A DNA stretch of 64,000 nt from Bacillus_BD sp963708895 (GCA_963708895.1 CAVPUE010000006.1:28541-92540); one strand, 5' to 3'; counted from the first letter of the stretch, positions 9,026 through 18,368 are shown. Numbers and translations are program-made. The notes: a model not told the origin generated them from the letters alone.

Positions 9026-10216
9026 GTGTTGATCCATTTGTATACCCATAATGATTTAGATGGACTTGGATGTGGAATTTTAGCCAAGCTAGCATTCGCT
9101 GAAGATATAGAGGTACATTATAATTCTGTTGCTAGACTAAATCCGCAAGTTGAACGTTTTCTAGAAGGTATAAAAAATAATGAGGATAAAAATGATGTTT
9201 TATGGATAACAGATCTTACTGTTAATGAAGCAAATAGTAAAAAAATTAACCAATTTGTTAAATCTGGTGGTAAGGCACAATTTTTAGACCATCATAAAAC
9301 GGCCCTGCATTTAAATGATTATAGCTGGGCAAAGGTTTTAGTTAGTTATGATGATGGCAAACTCACTTCTGCAACCACTTTGTTTTACGATTACTTACTT
9401 GAAAACGAGTGGATAAAGGCAAATGACTCCTTAAATGAATTTGTTGAACTTATTCGTCAGTATGATACGTGGGATTGGGAAAAAAACGAATTAATAAAAG
9501 CAAAACAATTAAATGATCTATTTTCATTGCTTTCATTAGATGAGTTTGAGGGGAGAATGATTGAACGACTAAAAAGTGAAGAATCTTTTTCATTCAATGA
9601 CTTTGAACAGCAAATCTTAAAAATGGAAGAAGAAAAAATTAATCGTTATATTCGAAAGAAAAATCGCGAACTGATTCAAACGTTTATTAGGGATCATTGC
9701 GTTGGGATTGTCCATGCAGAGATGTATCATTCGGAACTAGGAAATGAACTAGGAAAAGAAAATAGCCATTTGGATTATATTGCGATTTTAAATATGGGTG
9801 GAAAGAAAGTGAGTTTCCGTACAATTCATGATCATATTGATGTTTCTGCTGTAGCAGGTGGATTTGGTGGGGGAGGACATGCAAAAGCTTCAGGATGTAC
9901 CATGACAGAAGAAGCCTTTGAATTGTTTGTTAAAGAGGTCTTTCCACTTGATCCATCAAAACTGGATGCACCTAAAAATCAACATAATTTAAAGAATAAC
10001 CCAGCAGGCAGCCTATATGAAAATCAAAAGAAAGAAAAATGGTTTATCATGCAAAACAGTAATGAATCATGGGTGATTGAGCAAAATAATAAACTGCTAC
10101 CCGTCCATTTTCAAACATTTTCAGAAGCAGAGAATTTTGTAAAAAGACAGTATTCAGCAGCACTAACGAGAGATGATCAGTATGCGGAATATATAAGAAA
10201 TAAAAAGAAAAGTTAG
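9026..10216 (+). CDS. DHH-family phosphoesterase
   Basis: A protein of about 396 residues has the DHH/DHHA1 architecture of oligoribonuclease NrnA- and RecJ-like enzymes. The first metal motif is THNDLDGLGCG near the N-terminus, followed by WITDLT, the DHH-type motif LDHHKTA, IRQYDTWDW, and the C-terminal glycine-rich GGFGGGGHAKASG of the DHHA1 domain. It probably hydrolyses a phosphodiester in short RNA or a nucleotide. The substrate cannot be read from the sequence. A start at GTG 9026 is chosen from AGAAAGG at 9012-9018; GTG 9020 and TTG 9029 are alternatives. It stands alone, divergent from pflB. The last 100 residues are an extra tail of unknown role. Confidence 0.85.
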   Translation: MLIHLYTHNDLDGLGCGILAKLAFAEDIEVHYNSVARLNPQVERFLEGIKNNEDKNDVLWITDLTVNEANSKKINQFVKSGGKAQFLDHHKTALHLNDYSWAKVLVSYDDGKLTSATTLFYDYLLENEWIKANDSLNEFVELIRQYDTWDWEKNELIKAKQLNDLFSLLSLDEFEGRMIERLKSEESFSFNDFEQQILKMEEEKINRYIRKKNRELIQTFIRDHCVGIVHAEMYHSELGNELGKENSHLDYIAILNMGGKKVSFRTIHDHIDVSAVAGGFGGGGHAKASGCTMTEEAFELFVKEVFPLDPSKLDAPKNQHNLKNNPAGSLYENQKKEKWFIMQNSNESWVIEQNNKLLPVHFQTFSEAENFVKRQYSAALTRDDQYAEYIRNKKKS

Positions 10217-10270
10217 TTTAATGTATAGAGGAATGATGGGATTGGGACAATATTTCATGGAGGTGTGGAT

Positions 10271-10402
10271 ATGTCAAAACGTAAAAAGGATCCATCAAAG
10301 GTTGGTCTCAGTTCTCCTCAAGTGAAAGGCCAAGGAACAACAACAACTGAAACGGGATCGTTTGAAGCTTCGTCTTCTCGAAACAAACAAAAACGATATT
10401 GA
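10271..10402 (+). CDS. YuzL-like small basic protein
   Basis: A 43-residue, strongly basic protein with GGAGG upstream of ATG 10271. The sequence SKRKKDPSK, then GLSSPQVKGQGTT and a serine- and lysine-rich tail matches the YuzL family of Bacillus, whose function is unknown. It is followed by a strong terminator and probably forms a short transcript, alone or with the upstream phosphoesterase gene. Confidence 0.75.
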   Translation: MSKRKKDPSKVGLSSPQVKGQGTTTTETGSFEASSSRNKQKRY

Positions 10403-10406
10403 TTTG

Positions 10407-10435
10407 AAAAAGGTGCCTATAAAAGGCACCTTTTT
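10407..10435. terminator. Bidirectional intrinsic terminator
   Basis: An 11-bp perfect stem (AAAAAGGTGCC with GGCACCTTTTT) lies between the convergent yuzL-like and ykpA genes. Confidence 0.9.
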
Positions 10436-10447
10436 CAATATAAAAAC

Positions 10448-12071
10448 TTAAGATTGATACATTTTTGCGATTTCTGCTTGTAGTTCATGATTGTCTAAAT
10501 ACTCATCATACGTCATTTGTTTATCAACCATACCATTTGGTGTGAGTTCGATGATTCGATTGGCAATGGTTTGAATAAATTGATGGTCATGAGAAGCAAA
10601 AATGAGTGATCCTTTAAAGGCGATTAGTCCATTATTAAGGGCTGTAATCGATTCAAGATCTAGATGGTTTGTTGGTTCATCTAATAATAAAACATTTGCC
10701 CCGCTTAACATCATTTTTGAAAGCATACAGCGGACTTTTTCTCCACCTGAAAGCACACTTGCTTTTTTTAATACTTCTTCGCCAGAGAATAGCATTCTTC
10801 CTAAAAACCCTCTTAAGAAACTTTCGGTTTCATCTTGAGGTGAAAATTGACGTAACCAATCAACAAGATTGACATCACTGTTTTCGAAGAATTTAGAGTT
10901 ATCATTAGGGAAGTAGCTTTGAGATGTGGTAATCCCCCATTTAAATGATCCGCTATCAGGTTCCATTTCTCCCGTTAAAATTTTAAATAGAATCGTTTTG
11001 GCTGTTTCATTTGTTCCAACAAGAGCAATTTTATCATCTTTGTTCATAATAAAGCTGATGTTATCTAAAACCTTGACTCCATCAATGGTTTTGGTAATTC
11101 CATCTACTCGTAATAAGTCGTTTCCAATTTCACGTTCAGGTGTAAAGCCAACGTATGGATAACGGCGAGATGAGGGTCTAATATCATCTAATGAAATTTT
11201 ATCTAATAATTTTTTACGGGATGTTGCCTGCTTTGATTTTGAAGCATTTGCACTAAATCGAGCAATAAAGCTTTGTAATTCTTTAATTTTTTCTTCTTTC
11301 TTTTTATTCGCATCTGAAGCCATTCTTGAAGCTAATTGACTTGATTCATACCAGAAATCATAGTTACCAACATAAACTTGGATTTTCCCATAGTCAAGAT
11401 CTGCTATATGTGTACAAACCTTATTTAAAAAGTGACGATCATGGGATACGACAATGACGGTATTTTCAAAGTTGATTAAAAATTCTTCTAGCCATTGAAT
11501 TGCCTTTATATCAAGGTGGTTTGTCGGCTCATCCAATAAAAGAACATCTGGCTTTCCAAATAATGCTTGTGCCAATAATACTTTCACTTTTTCTGAACCA
11601 GTGAGTTCGGCCATTTTTTTATCATGCAGATCTTCTGTCAATTCCAAGACCTTTTAAAAGAATAGCTGCTTCAGATTCAGCTTCCCAACCATTTAATTCA
11701 GCAAACTCTCCTTCTAGTTCAGCAGCCTTCATTCCATCTTCATCAGTGAAATCAGCTTTCATATAAATAGCATCTTTTTCCTGCATGACTTGATAGAGAC
11801 GGGTATGACCCATAATGACTACTTTTAATACTTCTTCTTCTTCATATTCGAAATGATTTTGTTTTAAAATAGCAAGGCGTTCATTCGGACCTAATGCAAC
11901 AGTACCTGATTGAGGTTCGATTTCACCAGATAGGATTTTTAAAAAGGTTGATTTACCAGCACCGTTGGCTCCAATCAAACCATAACAATTTCCAGGGTTA
12001 AATTTAATATTTACATCTTCAAATAATTTCCGATCTCCATAGCGAAGACCAACATTGCTTACAGTTATCAT
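10448..12071 (-). CDS. ykpA: ABC-F family ATPase YkpA (frameshifted)
   Basis: This soluble ABC protein has two nucleotide-binding domains and no membrane segments, of the ribosome-associated ABC-F type (YbiT/YkpA subgroup). The start MITVSNVGLRYGDRKLFEDV matches B. subtilis YkpA closely. It has Walker A GANGAGKST, the linker KQNHFEYEEEEVLKVV, two LLLDEPTNHLD Walker B motifs and a second signature LSGGEKVR. The frame shifts near 11640, where one extra base separates LLKGLGI from TEDLHDKKMAEL. Corrected, the protein is about 540 residues, the normal length. The shift is probably a sequence error. In the family, such proteins tune translation; the exact role of YkpA is not known to me. Confidence 0.92.
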
Positions 12072-12361
12072 TAATGTATATTCCTCCAAAACACAATATG
12101 TCTCGATTATACCATTTTCTAATAAGAAGGGCGAATATTATCGAGTAAGTGATCGTAAAATGATAATGGAGAGGTTAGTGAATAATTACATATCAGTGAA
12201 TATCTTAGAAAAAATTCGTGAAATTTTCAAATTATTGCAGGAAAATAGTAAATGTAAATCGAATAAATTAATATATAAGAAGTAAGAGGTTTTGTTGTTT
12301 TCATAAATTGTTCATTTTCAGGTGTAATATTAACGAAAGCGACGATAAAGGAGTAGTTATT

Positions 12362-12544
12362 ATGCCTAGTAAACAACTTGTTGAGCTTGTCAATAATTAT
12401 AAAAAAGCCGGTATAAGAATCAGTTTTACAAAATCACGTTCACAAATATCCTTATATTTATATGAAGATTCTTCATTATCGACTGATATAAGTGATGGTA
12501 AATGTCATGAGAAAAATAGTGAACGGACGCTAGAGTTTATTTAA
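12362..12544 (+). CDS. Hypothetical 60-residue protein
   Basis: A small reading frame starts at ATG 12362 with AAAGGAG about 8 bases upstream and ends before a terminator. The protein begins MPSKQLVELVNNYKKAGI and has no cysteine pair, membrane segment or motif that I recognise. The ribosome binding site and terminator make a real gene likely. Confidence 0.55.
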   Translation: MPSKQLVELVNNYKKAGIRISFTKSRSQISLYLYEDSSLSTDISDGKCHEKNSERTLEFI

Positions 12545-12551
12545 TTCGTGT

Positions 12552-12587
12552 AGGGCAAGATGGAAGACATCTGCCCTTTGTTTTTTT
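12552..12587 (+). terminator. Intrinsic terminator
   Basis: AGGGC/GCCCT and AGATG/CATCT form a stem with one bulged A, followed by a long T run. Confidence 0.8.
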
Positions 12588-12737
12588 AAAAAAAGAACAT
12601 TCGTTATTCTAGAGATAACTTTTAGATTGTTAATTTATGTGTTTTTGGAACATACTAGTAATGGAAATTAATCTATGTTAATAGTGTGTAGCTTCGGATT
12701 TTAATTTGTCTGAAGAACTTTAGAGGAGGCGTTTACT

Positions 12738-12923
12738 ATTTTTTTTAACAGAAAAGGTCAAGATGATAAATTAGAAAACATTCTGGAGGATATTGAGGTG
12801 TATGCCTGTAACGATGATATATGTAAGGGATGGATGAGGAAAGATTTTGCATCAGAGGATCTTAAATGCCCTTTATGTGGAAACGAAATGTCGGTAGAAT
12901 TAAGAGAGTTACCCAAAATATAA
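12738..12923 (+). CDS. YdjO-like zinc-ribbon small protein with a probable ATT start
   Basis: A 61-residue protein with two cysteine pairs spaced as a zinc ribbon (CNDDIC and CPLC) and the linker KGWMRKDFAS resembles the cold-inducible YdjO family of Bacillus. No ATG, GTG or TTG lies at the expected start. A strong GGAGG at 12725-12729 is followed 8 bases later by ATT (12738), after which the protein reads FFNRKGQDD. ATT is therefore the likely initiation codon, unless the base is an error for ATG. It was missed by ordinary start rules. The coding end overlaps a very long hairpin. Confidence 0.7.
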   Translation: MFFNRKGQDDKLENILEDIEVYACNDDICKGWMRKDFASEDLKCPLCGNEMSVELRELPKI

Positions 12924-12958
12924 AACTACACGATTACGTGTAGTTTTATATTTTGGGT
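12911..12958. terminator. 22-bp perfect hairpin overlapping the ydjO-like stop codon
   Basis: 12911-12932 pairs without mismatch with 12937-12958 around a 4-base ATTA loop. The left arm contains the last codons and the stop of the upstream gene. There is no clean T run after it, so it may protect the mRNA 3' end or be a processing site as well as a terminator. Confidence 0.6.
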
Positions 12959-13028
12959 ATATGTATTGGAGATGGATTACAAGCTATCAGAAAACTATTT
13001 TATTTCACGTAATTTTCACAATTAAAAC

Positions 13029-13056
13029 GTTTACAATTAGATATTTGATGTATAAT
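13029..13056 (+). promoter_or_regulatory. Promoter of the large structured RNA
   Basis: A perfect TATAAT at 13051-13056 is preceded by GTTTAC/TTTACA (13029-13035) with a spacer of 15-16 bases. The expected start of transcription is about 13063, 30 bases before the closing helix of the RNA. Confidence 0.55.
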
Positions 13057-13062
13057 AAAGGT

Positions 13063-13786
13063 GTAGAGAAGATATAAAGATTCTACAAAAACTTAACACT
13101 TTTGGAGGCTCAACCATATAGTGTTCGTTTCGTAACAAACGAAAATCTATATCCTTTCATCAAATTTACAAAGATGGTTGTTCATCTATAAATTTGATAA
13201 AGGAAAGCTAAAAAAATTGAATAATATGGGAGGAATTCAAGCGGGTCAGATTGAAAATTAAGCCTATAACAAGAGTCGAAATATTTAACTAAGTATTAAG
13301 TTATTAATAAAAATTTTATCACGCTGAAAATGATTTAAAACAAACAGTAAAAAAGTTATAACATGACTGGGAAATACTTTAAAAAATGACAGTAAAAAGT
13401 TTATTAACAGTTTATAACGTTGAAAAATGTTTTAAAAGAATGACAGTAAGAAGCATTAAAATTTTTAGTAGTAGTACAATGGCTCAAGTGATACGCTTAA
13501 ATAATATAATTTTGAACCAAGAATCATTTTACTAAAACTTAGTGAAATATGGTTTCACTAAAAGTAAATGATTGGAATCCTGATATCCCTAAAGTTTAGA
13601 CAGTGATCGATAGGGGCAATCGATACTGAATAATGAAATGATTTGCGAAACAAACACAAACATTAGCTGAAAAGCTAAAATGAATGAGATTACTCTCAAT
13701 TTGAAATTAAATGAATTCGCGATCAGTTGATGATGGTTGGGTCTCCAAAAGTGTTAACATAAAAGTCCTTAAAGGGCTTTTTTTTT
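13063..13786 (+). ncRNA. Candidate large structured non-coding RNA (about 0.7 kb), class not recognised
   Basis: No coding frame is visible over 13000-13900. The stretch 13093-13757 is closed by a 25-bp helix: 13093-13117 pairs with 13733-13757 using 23 Watson-Crick pairs and two G-U wobbles. Inside are several strong local hairpins: 13124-13143 (7 bp, framed by an ATATAG/CTATAT pair), 13153-13203 (about 20 bp with one bulge), 13522-13573 (two stacked stems of 11 and 9 bp), 13601-13628 (CAGT/ACTG over ATCGAT/ATCGAT), 13663-13678 (6 bp with a GAAA tetraloop) and 13685-13698. Three imperfect copies of an ACAGTAAAAA-type module lie at about 13345, 13390 and 13443. A TATAAT promoter precedes the element and an intrinsic terminator follows 5 bases after the closing helix. 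This is the layout of an independent large RNA. Known large bacterial RNA classes (OLE, ROOL, GOLLD) are comparators that I cannot test. A non-autonomous element with 25-bp terminal inverted repeats is the main alternative. Confidence 0.7.
13762..13786 (+). terminator. Intrinsic terminator of the structured RNA
   Basis: AAAGTCC and GGGCTTT form a 7-bp stem (one G-U pair) with loop TTAAA, followed by nine or more T. Confidence 0.85.
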
Positions 13787-13942
13787 GACCTTTTTTCCTA
13801 ATAGGATTCATTTTAGGTATGACCGGTTTCTTATATGATAGAATTAGTTTGTTTCAATAAATTCTTGTTAGACAAGAATTATGTGTTATTTTTAAATCGA
13901 GAAAGAATGATGGAATAATAAATGTGCTTTTATAGGAGATGG

Positions 13943-16096
13943 ATGAGTTCACTAATGGACAAATTAAAACCACTTTGGGAGATCTTAAAACGAATTTGGA
14001 ATAAGTTTAGTCCGGTAGTTATTCAATTTTTACTGAAAATAGCCAATAAACTAAAGCATTATTGGAAAAAGGCCCATCTTACGCAGATTCTAATCCTAAT
14101 CGGGTTATCTTTTATTCTTTTTGTCATCGTCTTTTTTGGTTTTACCGCATCACAAGCAAATGTTCAAACGCTGAAGGATGGATTGTCGCAAACGACGATT
14201 ATCCATGATCGTACAGGAAATGAAGCGGCCAAAGTAGATGCGAATCGAACAGAAGGCGTAGATGTTAAAGAATTACCAGAACATATCTCGAATGCCGTGA
14301 TTGCCATTGAAGATCGTCGCTTTAAAGACCATAATGGTTTTGACGTTTTAGGTATTACAAGGGCATTATTCAATAATATATTTGCAGGAGAAATCACCGG
14401 TGGCGGAAGTACCATCACTCAACAACTAGCAAAAAATGCTCTTTTATCACCAGAGCAAACGATTCGCAGGAAAATAGAAGAGCTATTTTTAGCTGTGGAA
14501 ATCGAAAAATATTACAGTAAAGATGAAATCCTCAGTATGTACGTAAACCAAGTGTATTTTGGGAGTAGCGCATGGGGGATTGATCATGCTTCAATGAAGT
14601 ATTACAACAAAAATATTAGCGAGGTCAGTATTAGTGAAGCAGCCTTGCTTGCAGGATTATTGCAATCCCCTTCAGCCTTAGACCCGTATAAACACTATGA
14701 AAAGGCGATAAATAGACGAAATGTTGTACTATCTAATATGAACGAACTTGAAATGATATCACAAGAACAATATGACGGGGCCTTAAATGAAAAAATTCGT
14801 TTAGAAGATGGTGGAGAGAACTATATTAAACGTGAGTATCCTTATTATGTTGATGCTGTGATGGATGAAGCGATTTCACGATATGGTTTAACACAAGAAG
14901 AAATCATGACACGAGGTTATCGGATTCATACGGAAATGGATCAAAATATCCAGTTAGCCTTAGAGGAAGTCTATCAAAATCATTCTAACTTTCCCGCTGG
15001 AAAGGACGATTTACTTGTCCAAAGTGGAGTCGTACTCCTTGATCCCGAAACAGGCGGTGTTCTCGGCTTAGTTGGCGGTCGTGGTGATTATGTATTTAGA
15101 GGATTTAACCGTGCAACACATACTAAGGTTCAGCCAGGGTCAACGTTAAAGCCTCTTGCGGTTTATACTCCAGCCTTAGAGGAAGGATATAAAACGACTT
15201 CATTATTAAAAGATGAAAAGATTGTATATGGAGATTATGCACCTGAAAATAGTTCTGGTACGTACCAGGGTGAGGTTCCTATGTATAAAGCTGTTGAACA
15301 ATCGATTAACATGCCAACCATATGGCTATTAAATGAAATAGGTCTAGAAAAGGGAATTTCATCATTGGAGAAATTTGGAATTCCTCTAGAAAAGGAAGAT
15401 TATTATCTTGGAATTGGTTTAGGTGGAATGAGCAAGGGAGTGTCACCTTTACAATTAGCCCAAGCCTATTCAGTTTTTGCTAATGATGGGAAGAGAGAAG
15501 ATGGTCATCTTATTTCTAAAATAATTGGACCAACAGGCAATGTGATTGCTCAACATAAGAACGACACGGTAACGGTTACTTCGAAAAAAGTGGCAAATCA
15601 AATGACATCCATGCTTCTTGGAGTTGTTGAAGAAGGAACTGGTAAGGCTACAAAACTTCCAGATGTACAAATAGCTGGTAAAACAGGTTCTACTCAATTG
15701 CCTTACCCTGAACTTAATGGAACAAAAGATCAATGGTTTGTCGGCTATACCCCTAATCTAGTAGGAGCGGTCTGGATTGGATATGACAAAACAGATAGAC
15801 AACATTATTTAACTTCGAGCTCTGCGGTTCCTTTATTTAAGACGATTATGGAAAATGTAAAACCTTATATAGAGAAAGAGGAGTTTACGGTGGAGTCTGT
15901 CCAGACTACTATTAGAGAAGAAGAAGCAGAAAAACAGAAAGCAAGAGAACCGCTTAAAGATCAAACAGATCAATTAAAGGAAAAGATATCAAAAGAAATT
16001 CCCCAATGGAAAGAAAAAATTGAGCAAGGGACTAGGCAGTTAGAAGAATTAGGGGAACAATTAAAAGACTTAGTTGATGATATCTTTGATAACTAA
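13943..16096 (+). CDS. pbpF: Class A penicillin-binding protein (PbpF type)
   Basis: A bifunctional peptidoglycan glycosyltransferase and transpeptidase of about 717 residues. It has a short basic cytoplasmic part, one membrane anchor (about residues 49-67), a GT51 domain with the catalytic glutamate in AIEDRRF (near residue 120) and GGSTITQQLAKN, then the transpeptidase domain with STLK (near 400), SIN (near 455) and KTGS (near 580). A glutamate- and lysine-rich coiled tail follows. This matches the length and order of PbpF. An ATG at 13943 follows AGGAGATGG with short spacing; ATG 13922 is an alternative. It lies just downstream of the structured RNA but behind that RNA's terminator. Confidence 0.92.
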   Translation: MSSLMDKLKPLWEILKRIWNKFSPVVIQFLLKIANKLKHYWKKAHLTQILILIGLSFILFVIVFFGFTASQANVQTLKDGLSQTTIIHDRTGNEAAKVDANRTEGVDVKELPEHISNAVIAIEDRRFKDHNGFDVLGITRALFNNIFAGEITGGGSTITQQLAKNALLSPEQTIRRKIEELFLAVEIEKYYSKDEILSMYVNQVYFGSSAWGIDHASMKYYNKNISEVSISEAALLAGLLQSPSALDPYKHYEKAINRRNVVLSNMNELEMISQEQYDGALNEKIRLEDGGENYIKREYPYYVDAVMDEAISRYGLTQEEIMTRGYRIHTEMDQNIQLALEEVYQNHSNFPAGKDDLLVQSGVVLLDPETGGVLGLVGGRGDYVFRGFNRATHTKVQPGSTLKPLAVYTPALEEGYKTTSLLKDEKIVYGDYAPENSSGTYQGEVPMYKAVEQSINMPTIWLLNEIGLEKGISSLEKFGIPLEKEDYYLGIGLGGMSKGVSPLQLAQAYSVFANDGKREDGHLISKIIGPTGNVIAQHKNDTVTVTSKKVANQMTSMLLGVVEEGTGKATKLPDVQIAGKTGSTQLPYPELNGTKDQWFVGYTPNLVGAVWIGYDKTDRQHYLTSSSAVPLFKTIMENVKPYIEKEEFTVESVQTTIREEEAEKQKAREPLKDQTDQLKEKISKEIPQWKEKIEQGTRQLEELGEQLKDLVDDIFDN

Positions 16097-16182
16097 TTGC
16101 AAATATTTTTAAAATATCTTTAAAAATCACTATTTTATGATAAAGTATTACTATCAGATTTTCAATTATTAGTTTTAACACG

Positions 16183-16300
16183 GCTCTTTTCTCTTTATTT
16201 TTGAGAAAAGAGCTGCAAATGCAATATAAGTGCAGAAAATAACTATTTCTACGTTAAAATCGGCCTTTGGATTTTAACAACAAACTTTAAGAAAATAGCT
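16183..16300 (+). repeat. Dispersed repeat, copy 1 (internally deleted)
   Basis: The element has a CTCTTTTCTC...GAGAAAAGAGC inverted pair, then a right half with GTTAAAATC-loop-GATTTTAAC and ending ACAAACTTTAAGAAAA. Compared with the other copies, the interior of the left half (about 75 bases) is missing. It lies in the gap between pbpF and ilvE. The rest of that gap holds nothing else that I recognise. Confidence 0.75.
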
Positions 16301-16328
16301 TTAAACATTTAGATAGGAGACGAAGATC

Positions 16329-17405
16329 ATGTCAAACGAAAAAATTGCCATTACGAAAACAACAAATCGCAAACAAAAGCCAAATTTTGAACACCTTGAA
16401 TTTGGGAAGGAATTTACAGACCATATGTTTGTGATGGATTATTCTATCAATAAAGGATGGCATGATGCGCGGATTATCCCTTATCAACCACTTTCAATTG
16501 ATCCTTCCGCAATGATTTTTCATTACGGACAAACCGTTTTTGAGGGGTTAAAAGCGTACTATACAGAAGAAGGAAAAGTTCTCCTTTTTAGACCGGATAA
16601 AAATATGCAAAGGTTAAATCAATCAAATGATCGACTATGTATTCCGGAAATTGATGAAAATTTAGCATTAGAAGCATTACAAGAGTTGATTAAAATAGAT
16701 CATGAATGGGTACCGAAAATCAAAGGTACTTCTCTATATATTCGTCCATTCATTATTGCTACTCAGCCGTCACTCGGAGTGCACCCTTCAGAATTTTATA
16801 AGTTTATTATTATCATGTCACCTGTTGGTTCTTACTATAAAGAAGGGATTCAACCAATCAAAATTGCTGTTGAAAGTCGTTATGTTCGTGCCGTTGCAGG
16901 TGGAACAGGTCAAGCAAAAACAGCTGGTAACTATGCTTCTAGTTTGAAAGCACAAGAAGTGGCAGAAGAAGAAGGTTACTCACAAGTTCTTTGGTTAGAT
17001 GGGGTAGAAAGAAAATATATTGAAGAAGTAGGTAGTATGAATATTTTCTTTAAAATCAATGGAGAAGTTGTAACACCTGCTTTAAATGGAAGCATTTTAC
17101 CAGGTATTACAAGAGATTCAATCCTTCATTTATTAAAACATTGGAATGTACCTACTGTTGAAAGAAAAATTTCGATGGAAGAAGTATACCAAGCACATAA
17201 AGATGGTGTATTAGAAGAAGTATTTGGAACAGGAACAGCTGCTGTTATTTCTCCGGTTGGTGAGTTGTATTGGGACGATAAAAAGTTAGACATCAATAAT
17301 GGAGAAATTGGTGAATTGTCATTGAAATTATATAATACGTTAACTTCTATCCAGCTTGGAAAAGAAAAAGATCTCTTTGGCTGGACAGTAGAAATAGAAA
17401 AATAA
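16329..17405 (+). CDS. ilvE: Branched-chain amino acid aminotransferase
   Basis: A PLP enzyme of 358 residues that interconverts valine, leucine and isoleucine with their 2-oxo acids. Class IV fold motifs are seen: FHYGQTVFEGLKAYY, RPDKNMQRLN, YIRPF, the PLP lysine region AKTAGNYASSLKAQ, VGSMNIFF and EEVFGTGTAAVISPVGE. ATG 16329 follows TAGGAGACG. It is monocistronic or paired with the HAD gene 35 bases downstream. The length is normal for the group II bacterial BCAT. Confidence 0.95.
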   Translation: MSNEKIAITKTTNRKQKPNFEHLEFGKEFTDHMFVMDYSINKGWHDARIIPYQPLSIDPSAMIFHYGQTVFEGLKAYYTEEGKVLLFRPDKNMQRLNQSNDRLCIPEIDENLALEALQELIKIDHEWVPKIKGTSLYIRPFIIATQPSLGVHPSEFYKFIIIMSPVGSYYKEGIQPIKIAVESRYVRAVAGGTGQAKTAGNYASSLKAQEVAEEEGYSQVLWLDGVERKYIEEVGSMNIFFKINGEVVTPALNGSILPGITRDSILHLLKHWNVPTVERKISMEEVYQAHKDGVLEEVFGTGTAAVISPVGELYWDDKKLDINNGEIGELSLKLYNTLTSIQLGKEKDLFGWTVEIEK

Positions 17406-17439
17406 ATAAAAGCGTTTTGATGGGGAGAGGGAATTCAAA

Positions 17440-18225
17440 ATGATTAAAGCCATATTTTTTGATCTGGATGATACATTATTGTGGGATCAAAAAAGTGTCA
17501 AAGAAGCATTTGTAGCGACATGCTCAAAAGCATCTGAAAAGTTCAATATTGATGCTGAAGTTTTAGAAGAGTCTGTTCGGGAAGAGGCAAGAAAGCTTTA
17601 TTCTGGATATGAAACGTATCCTTTTACACAAATGATTGGAATTAATCCTTTTGAAGGTCTCTGGGGAAACTTTTTGGATGAAACAGATGATTTCCGTCAA
17701 TTAAAAGAAATCGCTCCGAACTATCGTAAAGAAGCATGGAAAAATGGATTATTTGCTTGTGGAATTGAGGATGAGGAATTTGCCTATTCTTTAGCAGAAC
17801 AATTTCCTGAAGAAAGACGACGTAATCCTTTTGTTTATGAAGATAGCTTTTCTGTATTAGATCAATTAAAAGGAAACTATAAGTTGTTACTCCTAACGAA
17901 TGGTTCACCCGATCTTCAGCATACAAAATTGGACATCACTCCAGAGTTCGTTCCTTATTTTGATGAAATTGTGATTTCAGGTGCATTTGGAAGAGGGAAG
18001 CCAGATCCGACCATTTTTGAACATGCTCTCTCACTATTGAATATTGAGAAAGAACAAGCACTCATGGTCGGTGATAATCTAATGACTGATATTCTAGGTG
18101 CTAAACGTGCAGGGATTAAGTCTGTCTGGATTAATCGTCATAATAAAGAACGCAATGAAGTGATTCCTGATTATGAAATTAAGCATTTGAGTGAGTTATT
18201 TACGATCTTAGATGATTTACGCTAA
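17440..18225 (+). CDS. HAD-superfamily phosphatase (subfamily IA)
   Basis: A 261-residue haloacid dehalogenase-like hydrolase. Motif I FFDLDDTLLWD is at residues 7-17, motif II is LLLTNGSP, the motif III lysine is in GRGKPDP, and motif IV is MVGDNLMTDILGA. The alpha-helical cap lies between motifs I and II, as in YjjG/phosphoglycolate phosphatase-type enzymes. The substrate is unknown. GGGGAGAGG precedes the ATG. It follows ilvE closely on the same strand and ends at a strong terminator. Confidence 0.88.
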   Translation: MIKAIFFDLDDTLLWDQKSVKEAFVATCSKASEKFNIDAEVLEESVREEARKLYSGYETYPFTQMIGINPFEGLWGNFLDETDDFRQLKEIAPNYRKEAWKNGLFACGIEDEEFAYSLAEQFPEERRRNPFVYEDSFSVLDQLKGNYKLLLLTNGSPDLQHTKLDITPEFVPYFDEIVISGAFGRGKPDPTIFEHALSLLNIEKEQALMVGDNLMTDILGAKRAGIKSVWINRHNKERNEVIPDYEIKHLSELFTILDDLR

Positions 18226-18231
18226 ATTATC

Positions 18232-18270
18232 AGAAAACCTCGGTTTAATATGAACCGAGGTTTTCTAATG
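18232..18270. terminator. Intrinsic terminator after the HAD gene
   Basis: A 14-bp perfect stem (18232-18245 with 18253-18266) with a 7-base loop. Confidence 0.85.
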
Positions 18271-18368
18271 ATGCTAATGGTATTTCGTTCATTTTTATAA
18301 AGTTCTATGTCATTTAATGAAAAAATGTGAGAATATCACTATAAATGAAATCTGAAAGGAGAACAGTA

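Noticed and set aside
12055..12285. 76-residue plus-strand frame upstream of the hypothetical gene at 12362
   Set aside because: It begins inside the start region of ykpA on the other strand, has no convincing ribosome binding site and shows no motif.
13340..13460. Three similar A-rich modules that could suggest a CRISPR-like or other direct-repeat array
   Set aside because: The copies are imperfect and there are only three, with no spacer pattern and no cas genes; they fit better as parts of the structured RNA.
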